Of a DNA stretch of 24,170 nucleotides, positions 1 through 9,700 are shown in pieces. The stretch is taken from assembly GCA_011800805.1 (NCBI GenBank), contig MPNW01000855.1:10613-34782 (forward strand). The letters run 5' to 3'. Both the position numbers and the translations under genes were made by a program. The notes beneath the pieces were generated by a model. That model was not told the origin of the DNA. It did no database searches and worked only from the letters and a program-made list of their open reading frames with translations. The DNA is from Hirudo medicinalis (taxonomy: Eukaryota; Annelida; Clitellata; Hirudinida; Hirudinidae). The number at the start of each line of letters is the position of its first letter. Within the stretch, counting starts at the first letter, position 1.

Positions 1-648
1 GGATTAACCTTCAATTAAAGTCTTTTAATTACGAGAATAATTATGGGTGCTGCGGTTATGATTACCAATTTGTTTATTATTATTATTATTATTATTATTA
101 CTAATATAGTTTTGTTGTTATTAATATATTATAATTAATATTGTTATTATTACTATTATTATTATTATTATTATTTATTCATAACCAATATTCTACAGGT
201 CGTTCACTTTTGACTTGCTAATGGGCGTACAACTCAAAATGTATTTCGTGCCAAACTTTTCTCATTCGTTGCATTCTTACATTAAACTCTCTTGAATGAA
301 ATTACATTTGCAAACGTCGGAGGACCACGTTTAAAAAAAAACTGCCGTGGTCGTCCGCGGTCGTCCTGTGTTGGCTTCCCGAAGTGTTCGTGGCTTTCCC
401 TGTAATGACATTGAATCCTAATTGGTTTTTCTCAGTTTTCTTTTTTTTTTTGAGTCACCCCCTTTTGGCGTCGTCGTTGTTCGTTGTTGGGGTGCGCGTG
501 ATCGGTTCGAGTTATTTTTAGAATGGGAGTTTGAGGAGCCCCACCCCACCGTGGATTTGTTGGATTCCAGTTTGAAAGAGTGGCACCGGGGTTAAATGTT
601 CTGTTTATTTCACTCGCGATAATTAATTTATTCCGTTGATTGTTATTA

Positions 649-779
649 TCAAATTATAACGAATATTATCACACTATAACGAATATATCACATTATGACT
701 AATGCTATCATATTATAACGAATATTATCATACTACAACGAATATATCACATTATGACTAATGCTATCATATTATAACG
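649..779. repeat. 59-bp tandem repeat, about 2.2 copies
   Basis: The block starting gaatatatcacattatgac recurs with a shift of 59 bp (681 and 740), followed each time by taatgctatcatattataac. It also carries shorter internal repeats of ataacgaatat. Confidence 0.85.
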
Positions 780-1168
780 GATCATATTAATTAGGTAATA
801 ACCTCAGATGTGATTTAATAATGAGTCATTAGCGATTAAATAATTGATTACGCATTGTACGCGTGCAATCGATTGCAAGCCGATGTGGTCGAGTGTCAAC
901 GCATAAAGACAATAAAAGGTCAACTGGGTCAAGTATTACGCCACCTTGAAACCTTTCATAATTTAAACCTTGGTAGAAAGTAAGCATTGGACTCAGTAAA
1001 TTATTTACTAATTAAGCAAGTCTAAATAAGGCTTAGGTATTTGCCTCGCTCGGCTTGAGTCTGGCTGTAGTGACTTTGGCAGCGTCTGGAGTGCACCGCT
1101 GCCGGACAGTGCATGGACCGCGGGCTGTGAAGGCGATCGTCATCATTGTTCTTGTGGCTTTGTAGCCT

Positions 1169-1174
1169 TTTATT
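1169..1174 (-). terminator. Poly(A) signal AATAAA of the aquaporin
   Basis: The minus strand reads AATAAA 20 nt after the aquaporin stop codon, which implies a very short 3' UTR if it is used. Confidence 0.5.
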
Positions 1175-1193
1175 CTCCACCATCTTTTCCATG

Positions 1194-1379
1194 TCATCGC
1201 TGTGATGTAACGCTCCACTCCGTGCTCTTCAGCTTGGAAAGAAACTCTTTTCCCTCGCCCTTGAGTAGTCCGTGACCAGGGAGGAGCTTCAGTCCATAGA
1301 AAGTAACGGCATTTGGAAGGGTCAATTGGTACAAAATAGCGGCGAACGTTCCTCCCGACATTGGACCCGCCCAGTAGAC
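1194..1379 (-). CDS. aquaporin exon 3: helix 6 and cytoplasmic tail
   Basis: Acceptor catactcaag; phase 0 in. Encodes VYWAGPMSGGTFAAILYQLT, then a 41-residue tail containing KGEGKEFLSKLKS and ending SVTSQR with TGA at 1194-1196. WxYWxGP.SG is the aquaporin helix 6 signature. Confidence 0.93.
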   Translation of the reverse strand, partial: VYWAGPMSGGTFAAILYQLTLPNAVTFYGLKLLPGHGLLKGEGKEFLSKLKSTEWSVTSQR

Positions 1380-2767
1380 CTTGAGTATGAAAAAATAGTT
1401 GACCTTTGTCCTTAGTATCGTGCTAGATATTGTATGAAAATCATTTCAAAGTGGGATGATAATTGAAGGACAACAGTGCGCTCAAAAATGTGAACTCTTA
1501 CCATGCAGGTTATTAGACTCGGAGGTAAGTGAAACATAATAACTGTTACAACATTAGAAAATATAGTATATTAATTATAATTGTTAACAAGCATCGGTGG
1601 TTTCCATGGTAATAAATTTGTTAATCAATCAACCCATCCTTCCACCATCCCCTAAAGTGTACCCAATGGTTTTCCCAGCTTCCCGACATCACGGCTGCAC
1701 CGAATGACCTTGCTGGGTTCATGCAAGATCCGGTGTATTTGGTCTGGAAGTTATTTATAGGATGAATATTTACTATTAGTTGATTATTCGTGGTTGGCGA
1801 TGTTAAGGTACGAATGCATAATTAAGATATTAACCATTAATTAAGGTAATAACCATTAATTTAAAGTGTCGGCCATGGATTAAGGTGAACGATAAGAACT
1901 CAAATTCCATAATATTCACAAGTTTTTCAAAAGTTTTTCACCTCAAGTCAAATAAATGGCTTAAGGGTAAAATGTACAACAAAAATAATAAATTATAAAT
2001 TATTATTATTATTATTACTATTATTATTATGTTATATTATATCACACTACGTATTATATTATATTACTATAAATAACTAATAAAATATTAACTACCATTA
2101 ATTTTATTACAACTTTACAATACATTAGACAAAAAAATAAATCAAGTCCTTTAGAATAACTCCTAACCATTATTTTACTGTGCAATTACTTTTCCACAAT
2201 TCTTTCGAAATCAAAAAAAGGACCTACCGCAAACAGGTGGCAAAACACCACACACATTCCAAGGCACAGCGTATCCAAACCATCTCCAGTTGATGACAAA
2301 AGGGTGAAGACGAGGGCAAAAGTTATGAGCCCCTCGACCACTACTCCTCCAGGGAAGGGGCTCACATCTTCACCAAAGACCACATGACAATGACTATCAG
2401 TATTCCAATCTGCTGTCACCGCTTTCAGAATACCATTGCCTATAAGGGATCCGCCCAGTTGAGCCATCACGTACGTGAGGGCTCTGATGGCGGTGATTCT
2501 CCTTGAGACCAACATGGCCAAGGTCACGGCAGGGTTGATGTGTCCCCCGCTGATGTGGCCGATGCATTTCGTCAGGGAGGCTACAGCAAATCCGAAGGTA
2601 AAGGGTACTTGGATGTTCTCTTGAACAACTGATTCAAAATCTTTGTCGTTGCGAGAGCCGCAGCCAACTGTGATCAGAAGGCTTGTGCATATCAACTCTG
2701 CCAAGGCTGCCCTCCATAGAACTGTACAATCATTCGGTAGCCTCCTTGAACAGGTAAAACCATCCAT
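1194..2767 (-). CDS. Aquaporin (water channel), three coding exons, 268 aa
   Basis: Gene-level entry. Coding exons 2767-2228, 1743-1663 and 1379-1194 join in phase 0. The protein is a six-helix MIP-family channel of normal length: helix 1 from LWRAALAELICTSLLITVGC, HISGGHINPAVT (first NPA, N78), helices 3-4, CHLFAV in helix 5, YTGSCMNPARSFG (second NPA, N189) and VYWAGPMSGG in helix 6. By alignment with AQP1/AQP4 the selectivity-filter positions are F58, H177, S186 and R192, the aromatic/His/small/Arg pattern of an orthodox water channel; Ser replaces the mercury-sensitive Cys of AQP1, with a Cys next to it. The ATG at 2765-2767 is the only in-frame start, with an in-frame TGA upstream. It lies 3.9 kb downstream of trio on the same strand. 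Confidence 0.93.
1663..1743 (-). CDS. aquaporin exon 2: second NPA box
   Basis: Acceptor taacttccag and donor gtacac; phase 0 both ends, 27 codons. Encodes TKYTGSCMNPARSFGAAVMS then GSWENHW. CHLFAV of exon 1 joins to KYTG exactly where aquaporins continue. Confidence 0.95.
1744..2227. other. Aquaporin intron 1
   Basis: 484 bp of AT-rich sequence with an ATT array at about 1999-2030. No exon or element seen. Confidence 0.7.
2228..2767 (-). CDS. aquaporin exon 1: helices 1-5, first NPA
   Basis: Encodes 180 residues from MDGFTCSRRLPNDC to CHLFA and ends at donor gtaggt. Beyond the donor the frame runs on only to a stop at 2186. A ttcaag acceptor at 2745, preceded by tactaac, could instead join an upstream 5' exon; the local ATG is the simpler start. 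Confidence 0.9.
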
Positions 2768-3002
2768 CAAGGTGTTAGTACAACCTTTTAATTGCTCGAA
2801 TTCACGGTCATGGCAATTGTTCTTGTTTGTTCATTAGAATATAAATATCTAATAAAAATAATATTTGTAGAAACAACAAGAATAACATCGAAATGTTATT
2901 AATCGTAAACATTAATATTAAGTGTGCTTTTGCATCATTAACAGCGTGAACATAAACTAGTGTTTATGTTTTGATAGGATAGGCTCGCAAAATGCCCGAG
3001 CC

Positions 3003-3010
3003 TTTTTATA
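3003..3010 (-). promoter_or_regulatory. TATA-like box upstream of the aquaporin
   Basis: On the minus strand the sequence reads ccTTATAAAAAgg. A start site about 25-30 bp downstream (near 2975) would give a 5' UTR of roughly 200 nt that contains two very short upstream ORFs. Position relative to the ATG is plausible; no transcript evidence. Confidence 0.4.
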
Positions 3011-3586
3011 AGGCAATTGAGCGGTTGCAAGCATTAGTAATTATGCGAAATGTAAACACAGTTAATTAGTTGATAGAATGTACTCATCGAATCTCGATGT
3101 CGAGTAAAGTTGCAGAAGACTAACCTTAGAAAACTTAGCATTTCCTGACATCGCCATGCCGGCAGTAAATAATTTAAACCGACATTTGCAAACAATTTTT
3201 GGCTAATTTACGAACAAAACTAAACCTGTTCTTTTGGAGTTAAATTCTCACTTAAGAAAAATAATCATACAGGTCATCAATTACAACTACCCATGGTGGA
3301 TCTGACCCTGGCTGACCTTGGGGAATCCCAGACAGCACAGGATGGGATGTTGGCTCTCAAAAAGCCGAACTATCATCAAATCAGCATCAAATTAGACCCA
3401 GCAGAAAATCAGTTTATCGATGCGTGGATGTTTGGGAGTTGATTGCGCTCTAAAGATTTTCAGGATTTCACGAGTGACTGTTAATCAAGTTAATCGCTCT
3501 GTTTATAGGGAATCTTTCTTCTTTTTTTTGCTTCATAAATAGACAATGACGTTTTTGGATGAAGAAAATAATGAAATTTTTCTATT
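3011..3586. other. Unique intergenic DNA upstream of the aquaporin
   Basis: Non-repetitive sequence that could hold aquaporin regulatory sites. A 49-codon plus-strand frame (3293-3442, starting MVDLTLADLGE) has no recognised homology and no visible gene context. Confidence 0.5.
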
Positions 3587-3729
3587 CAGTGCCGGATTTA
3601 GGCATGGTCGGGATGTGCCACTGCACAGGGGCCTCCGCCAACCAAAGAAATTTTTTTTGCTTGTAAGGCCGGGGCATCAGGACTGGCACAGAGGCTTTTG
3701 GGCCCCAACCTGGGGTAAATCCGGAGCTG
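3587..3729. mobile_element. 143-bp hAT-like MITE with TIRs and 8-bp TSD
   Basis: Begins CAGTGCCGGATTTA and ends with the inverted form of CAGCTCCGGATTTA (12 of 14 match). Flanks are tttctatt on the left and tttctaag on the right, six of eight matching, which fits an 8-bp hAT target-site duplication. The interior is GC-rich with no transposase, so it is non-autonomous. The short open frames across it are chance. Confidence 0.72.
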
Positions 3730-3842
3730 TTTCTAAGTGATCTCAATATCGATTTGGACTTCATCTCGACAAATGTTGCTGAGCCACCTTTCAGTTTCAC
3801 CACCGAGCGATACTAGACCATCATTTATTTACTCGCTTGTGT

Positions 3843-3935
3843 CGTGGTGCCGAACCATTAATGTAGCGCGCACTCCCGAGAACCCTGGTGGCCCACCTGT
3901 GGCGGGTCACATCCAAGCAGCTTACCCGGCACTCT
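3843..3935 (+). mobile_element. Possible tRNA-derived SINE remnant
   Basis: A GC-rich island in AT-rich DNA reads GGTGCCGAACCATTAATG then TAGCGCGCACTCCCGAGAAC. This recalls the A-box half of tRNA-derived SINEs (ggtggccgagtggttagcgcgc). A degenerate B-box-like ggtcacatcc follows near 3905. No tail or duplication was identified. Confidence 0.28.
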
Positions 3936-4230
3936 CCGGCAGGAACCAGCATCCCCTTGAACATTGTGCAGCATGCCACCCCCATCTGGACACATCCTAA
4001 TCGTCACAAGCTGTTGAAATGCTCGTGATGTAATTCACGAGGTCATTCTCAATTAAATCATTTGACGGTTTATTCATAAAATGCTGCGGCGTATGCTCTA
4101 AAAACGAATTAGTGAAACAAAAATCATGTTTACGTAAGCGGCCGTTCGAGAACGTTTGTGTCGCTGCGAGAGGAGCCTGTGACGACGCAAGAGCCGAGTT
4201 TGATTTGCAAGACTTCATCCAACGAATACT

Positions 4231-4292
4231 CATCCATCCATCCATCCATTCATTCATCCATTCATTCATTCAATCATTCATTCAGTCAGTCC
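4231..4292. repeat. CATC/CATT tetranucleotide repeat
   Basis: Imperfect run of catc, catt and cagt units; it is the source of the Ile-His-Ser-rich frames over this stretch. Confidence 0.9.
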
Positions 4293-4898
4293 AAGTCCAT
4301 GATGGTCTCTCGTCTCTATCGACATAATTCATTTCTCAATTAAAACTAACTGAAAAACGCCCAGCAGTGAGACTAGGTGGAGAAAACATGAGACGAATGC
4401 ATTCGGACGCACTCAGACGAATTTTGAGACGTATTTTCCAGCGGAAGGTGACTGCGGTATCGCACCTGATTTGTCGTGAAATTCGACGCTGTAGAGGACG
4501 ACGACGACGACGACGGCGACAGAAACGAGGTCGACTCGATCGCGGCTGACTGAAAAACACGAGCTCTACGACAAGTCAACTACACTTGTATCAGTTGCTT
4601 ACTAAGCTTCGAAATCGTCAACACCAAAGTTTAAAGTGTTCGTAGGACGTCACCGACACCGGCGACCACGACCAGCGACCACGACGACAGTAACAACTCT
4701 TTGCTGTCCAAAGAGACCAACAGCGTGGATAGCAACAACATAATCATCATCATCATCATCATCGACAACAACAACAACACAAGCAACAAACTCAGCCTCA
4801 ACATGTCCAACGTAGAACGACCTTTTCCACTGTAAGGAGAAGCCATCAACTCGACTCCACACAAACCCACAAAGAAACTAATGCTAATAACAAAGTTA
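4293..4898. other. Intergenic DNA with short GAC and CAT/CAA runs
   Basis: The decamer actgaaaaac occurs near 4349 and again near 4549, bracketing a GC-richer block with (GAC)n at about 4496-4518. An Arg-rich 60-codon frame there is a translation of the repeat. No gene seen. Confidence 0.5.
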
Positions 4899-5052
4899 AT
4901 TATAATAATTAATGATAATGATGAAACTGATTATAATAATTAATGATAATGATGAAACTGATTATAATAATTAATGATAATGATGAAACTGATTATAATA
5001 ATTAATGATAATGATGAAACTGATTATAATAATTAATGATAATGATGAAACT
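4899..5052. repeat. 31-bp minisatellite, five near-perfect copies
   Basis: Unit attataataattaatgata then atgatgaaactg, repeated five times with virtually no divergence, which suggests recent amplification or homogenisation. Confidence 0.95.
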
Positions 5053-5120
5053 CAACTAACAGCAACGGCTAATAATTAACGCTAGCCAATAAATCCATCA
5101 AGAGTCCACGGTCAGCAGAG

Positions 5121-5294
5121 TGAATGAATGAATGAACGAACGGACGAATGAATGAATGAACGAACGAATGGATGAATGAATGAAAGATAGTCAGAAAGAG
5201 AAAAAAAAGACAGAATCATTCGTTACGTCTATCGGCGTCCTATCTACAAACAAACAAACAAACAAACAAACACACAACAACAACAACAACAACG
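5121..5294. repeat. GAAT/GAAC, CAAA and CAA simple repeats
   Basis: Two arrays: gaat/gaac units at 5121-5184 and caaa grading into caa at about 5247-5294, separated by a short unique stretch. Confidence 0.9.
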
Positions 5295-5775
5295 AGGAAA
5301 GATAAAGTCCACGATTCTCTAAAGCACGCGTTGACCCCTGAGGGGTTGTTGGGGTTAAAGTTGAAAGTTCAAACGATCCATACAAGAAAAAGAAGTCACG
5401 CACGCGGAACTTAAGCATGGGAAAGAAAGCAGGAGTAGACTAGTAGCGGAGTGAGAGGACGTTTCGCGCGAGTGAGTATTCGTTAATAATTAATAATTGA
5501 TAATTAATAATTAATAATTACCATTCGTTTATTTATTTATTAGTAAATATACTAACGATTAAATATTTCATTAAAATATCAACTCTACTTTTTTTTTAAA
5601 TTCTTGCAATTGACCTGCGTTGCTGTAAACCTGATCGAGACGACGATGGAAAAGAGAGGGTGAGATGATGATGATGATGCTTTCAGGAATAGAAAGAAAT
5701 GATCGACAAATGGCAAAACACGATTCAGATTAATGAATACATTAGCAGTTGTTTTTAAATGTCAGAATGATTTTT

Positions 5776-5798
5776 CATCATCATCATCATCATCTTCG

Positions 5799-5853
<55 letters not shown>
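5776..5853. repeat. CAT trinucleotide array
   Basis: About 26 units with a cttcgt interruption near 5794. Translated on the plus strand it gives a long His run inside a 137-codon frame that I do not regard as a gene. Confidence 0.95.
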
Positions 5854-5854
<1 letters not shown>

Positions 5855-6122
5855 TTCGTCAACATAACCATCTTCTTTTCTACAACAAAGTGACTACAAG
5901 TACGCACAAGAAGGGCGACAAACGCACTCGACAACAACATAAAAACACAAACGACACGAGCAAAAAGCAGAGAGACACAGGCAGAAGGACTGATAGAGTG
6001 GGACAAAGGAGAAGACATCCAATGACGGACGAAAGGTCCGAGAGAGACCGTTACAGACAGAGAGGCACAGAACAAGTGATAAGCAAACCAACAACCAGAC
6101 TCAACGAAGAAGTGGAACTACT

Positions 6123-6153
<31 letters not shown>

Positions 6154-6686
6154 CTTCGATAACAACAACAACAGCGCCGTCCAACTGCAGCCAACTACAC
6201 TGACACACTCAAATATCATCGACGCTTTCAGACCCGTATTTTGATGAGCTCTGTGACTGTCCAAAGTCGCCATGCACGGCGACAACGAATGCAACAACAC
6301 CAATAGTAATAATAATTATTATTATCATCAATGATTATATAATAATATTAATAATAATAATAATGATAATGATAATAATAATAACAATAATGATAACAGT
6401 GGCTAAAGGTCTACAGATTTAGCGCAATTATTACAAACGTTGCGCGCTGCAGACGACGACGACGACGACGACGACGAGGACAGTAAAAAATAAAAAAGTG
6501 ACGCCAACGCGACAGCGTTCCCTGACGACGCCGAAGAGCATCTCTAAAGCAGCAAGGTCGACGGGAAGAGAAAGTCGGCAGTGATCGGCAGCCTTCTGCT
6601 TTTGGGAAGCCGTCGGCGGCCGTGGCGGTAAGTCTCGGCTCAGGTGGGCAGTTGCTTCTTGGCAGGCGAAGTCGTCGTCGTCGGGT
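5854..6686. other. Trio 3' flank: CAA, AAT and GAC repeats
   Basis: Contains (CAA)n at 6124-6153, AAT/GAT-rich DNA at 6304-6402 and (GAC)n at about 6452-6477. If exon 33 is terminal, the part nearest 6686 is trio 3' UTR. A consensus plus-strand donor ggcg|gtaagt occurs at 6626 with no matching exon that I can recognise. Confidence 0.5.
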
Positions 6687-6740
6687 TCAACTGGTGCTGT
6701 TGTCTCTGCTGCTGCTGTTTGGCGTCCGGGTCTTCGCCGA
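6687..6740 (-). CDS. trio: trio exon 33: candidate terminal exon with stop
   Basis: Strong acceptor cctcgtttcag. In phase 0, which exon 32 delivers, it encodes [17 protein letters not shown] and then TGA. This would close a GEF1-only protein, as known for short Trio and Kalirin isoforms. No AATAAA or ATTAAA was found on the minus strand in the first several hundred bases after the stop; the nearest AATAAA copies are near 5.53 kb. The other two frames stay open longer, so splicing in another phase would give a different tail. Confidence 0.5.
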   Translation of the reverse strand, partial: SAKTRTPNSSSRDNSTS

Positions 6741-9700
6741 CTGAAACGAGGTCAGAAAAGGTTAAAGAAAGGTTAAAGGTTAAAGCCAGAGTCAGACAGT
6801 CAGATCGATGAAGCCATATTGTGAGGATGATGATGGTGTAGTGACTACGGAAGGCAATGAGTAGGTGAATGGTGATGAAGACTGCGATGATGGTTGTGAT
6901 GATGATGATGATGATGATGATGACCAACCATGGAGGGGCATGCCACCGTTTGGAACTTTGTCTGAGGAAGACTGCTGTTAAGAATAAACAAATTGAAAAG
7001 AAATAATGAATTAAAGCAATAAGTGAATTACCAATACATTTCATCACCATACTCATCAACCACAACATCACCACATCATCATCATCATCACCATACTTGT
7101 CAACATCATCATCATCATCATCATCACCATCAACAAGAGCAACTCACATTAGGATCACAAGGGGAGGGGTGTCTGTGGAGGAGTGCCGAGTAGTCGTATG
7201 AGTTGCCAGCAGCAGACGACTGCAATGAGGTGTGATGAAGTCAGTGATGAAGGTGACAACGATGATAATGTTGACAATGATGAGGATGATGATGATGATG
7301 ATGATGACTCACTGAGTCCGAGTTGATCCTGAGCTGCACGAGACTCTCCAGTTCTTGAACGGCGTCAGGGTGGTGGCCGCTACTGCCCTCAGACCATCCT
7401 ACCCTCTGTCACCGAACAATTACAAAGCAATTATTGTGATTATCATCAAAGTTTGGGAAAAGCTTACCAACATCATCATCATCATCACCGCAATAATAAT
7501 AATAATAATAATAATAACAATAAAAATAATATCCACCATCATCATCGCCACAATATTTCAACTCACAGAAACTGGTGGAAGTTTGCTCTGTATGGTCCTA
7601 ATCTGAACCATTGGTGGGGGGAGGTCAGCACCAGGAGGTGGAAAAACATCGGGGGTCGCGGAGGGGCAGCAGGACCCGGCAGCGGTCGTTAAGGAGGTGT
7701 CGAGAATGAGCTTGTGTTGCTGGTGTTGTTGGTGTGGAGATGCAGATGCTTCCTGGTGATGATGATAACGATTGCTATCGGTAACCAATAATATTAACCA
7801 ATAATAATGTAAACAATAATAACGACAGTGACGATGGACAGGAAGAAGTAACAGACTGACGTTTAGGATATGTTTCTATTAAACCGATATCAAAACAAAT
7901 CGGTCGTGAAGTAACTCAAACCTCTATTAGTAAAATAATCGATTAAATTATGTAAAATTGATTGGTTTTTGTTGTGTCGAACGAGTTAACTTAGAAATGA
8001 AACGCAGAGCCAACTGACAGCAGGCAGGTTTGCATAGAAGAGACTGTTGGACTTCTCGAGCCCGAGGCTTTTCCCGGCCACGGCGGCGGACGTCTTGCCC
8101 CCGACGGACACGAGGGTCGCGACCTCCGAGCCCCTTTCGCCGGCCACGATGCTTTTCTCCAGCTTTCCTTGACTGAGGCGACGAACTGGATTGAGCCACT
8201 TCCTGGTATTTTATTTGGTATTTTAGGGCGAACAATTTATTTGGAATTTAAGATTTTCAATTTAATTCTATGTCTGTTGTGTATTTGTTGACATTAAATT
8301 ATTGATTGAAACCAGCATAATTTGTTAGGTAAAATATAATAAAGAAAATGATACTAACTTGGATGACAATAACAATAGTAATATTAATAGAAATAATAAT
8401 AATTATAATAATAACAACAACAACAACAACAACAACAACTAATAATAATAATAATAATAATACTAACGAGCTTGCATGCTAACATTTGCAAACAAACAAT
8501 TCCATAATTTATGACCTGAAGTTCGTCTTCTGCCTCTGAGAGTTTCCATCCAATCCTTCTCCGTCTCCGAGAAGTTCTGAGTCACGATTGGTTGAAAGTT
8601 TCAAAATCACTTATGAATATTAATTAGGGGTAAATACCTCGACTACAATACCACGAATACAATGTCATGTAACTGTAATTTCAGATTGCACTTGTAATTT
8701 AAACAACGTTTCTTGTGAGCACCCCACCATCATCACCATCATCACCATCATCACCACAATCATCATCATCATCATTACTACTAGTATTAATAGTAGCAGT
8801 AGTATATTTAAACGCATTCCTACCTGTAACGTCTTGTTCCTGAGTGGCCGACCCCCTCTTCGGACTTCCAACGACGGGGTCGTGGATCCTGCGGACGACA
8901 GAAAGATCGTCCCCGCTAGCTTCCAGGGACTCACTGCAGGCAGCTGACATGGAATCGTCGGCCAGAGTGGAGATCTCGGTCGAGCTCTGATTGGGTAAAA
9001 GAGCAATGAAAAACCAGGATGAAAACCAATGGAAGCTGAGTCTCAACAACCTAATTATAATAATAATAATCATAATCATCATCATCATCCGAAACTCTAC
9101 CCACCTTGGTCTGAGCAAGGGACAGCCTCGAACCACTGTTGTTACTGCTGCTGCTGTCTGTGGTGGCAATGCTGAGGTTGATGGAGGCTGTGGATCCTGC
9201 CTGAGGGAGGGAGGAAGGCTCGAGGGAGAGGTCCTCCAGGGACGTGTCGTCGTCCATGTTTCTATGGAAATGGAAAGACCATCGAGAGACGGTTTGTACA
9301 ATCACGACGGTAATATATCGATGACCTTAGTTATTCTATGATAATTAAATAGTAGTATTAGAACAACAATCAAAGAATGATCATCTTATGCTGCAGACCT
9401 GCTACCCCTGTTGGGGACGGCAGCCTCGGGGGAGGTGGAGGCACCCTGAGGGTGGGCACCTTGCCCAGGGAGTCGTTGAGTGAGGGGGGAATGTAAAGCA
9501 AACGCTCCTGGATCAACTCCCTCAGCCTCTTCACCCAGAGCTGTTTCATCTCCAGGTTGGCTGCCTTTGTTTGCAAGAAATTATGATAATTAGGAGTCCG
9601 TCAAGGTTAAGGGTTAACGATAATTGATTAGCCTGCATGAGATTCAGTTGTCGGATGATAATCATAAACATCGAATAATTAATTACCAATGACGATGATG

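Larger units (their letters stand above)
1..1193. other. 3' flank of aquaporin: AT-rich, simple and tandem repeats
   Basis: Holds an ATT array (about 72-174), a 59-bp tandem repeat (about 649-779) and otherwise unique AT-rich sequence. The 61-codon minus-strand frame at 1033-1218 shows no family resemblance and overlaps the aquaporin 3' end. No gene seen. Confidence 0.6.

Noticed and set aside
1033..1218. 61-codon minus-strand frame after the aquaporin
   Set aside because: It overlaps the aquaporin end in another frame, spans the poly(A) signal and has no recognisable family features.
3293..3442. 49-codon plus-strand frame starting MVDLTLADLGE
   Set aside because: The composition looks protein-like but it is short, has no homology I recognise and no adjoining exon or promoter; not enough to call a gene.
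4367..4560. Arg-rich and Ser-rich frames around a GAC repeat
   Set aside because: Low-complexity translation of (GAC)n with no conserved motif on either strand.
5749..6162. 137-codon plus-strand frame with a His run and a Gln-rich end
   Set aside because: It is a translation of a CAT array and a CAA array joined by low-complexity DNA, with no splice-site context or homology.
7948..8235. Arg-rich 95-codon minus-strand frame
   Set aside because: It covers exon 29 in the wrong frame; the frame giving [13 protein letters not shown] fits both TRIO homology and splice phase.
8665..9006. Alternative frame through exon 27 ([10 protein letters not shown]...)
   Set aside because: It can be spliced in phase from exon 26 read in a second frame, but it conflicts with the phases of exons 28-29 and has poorer third-position composition.
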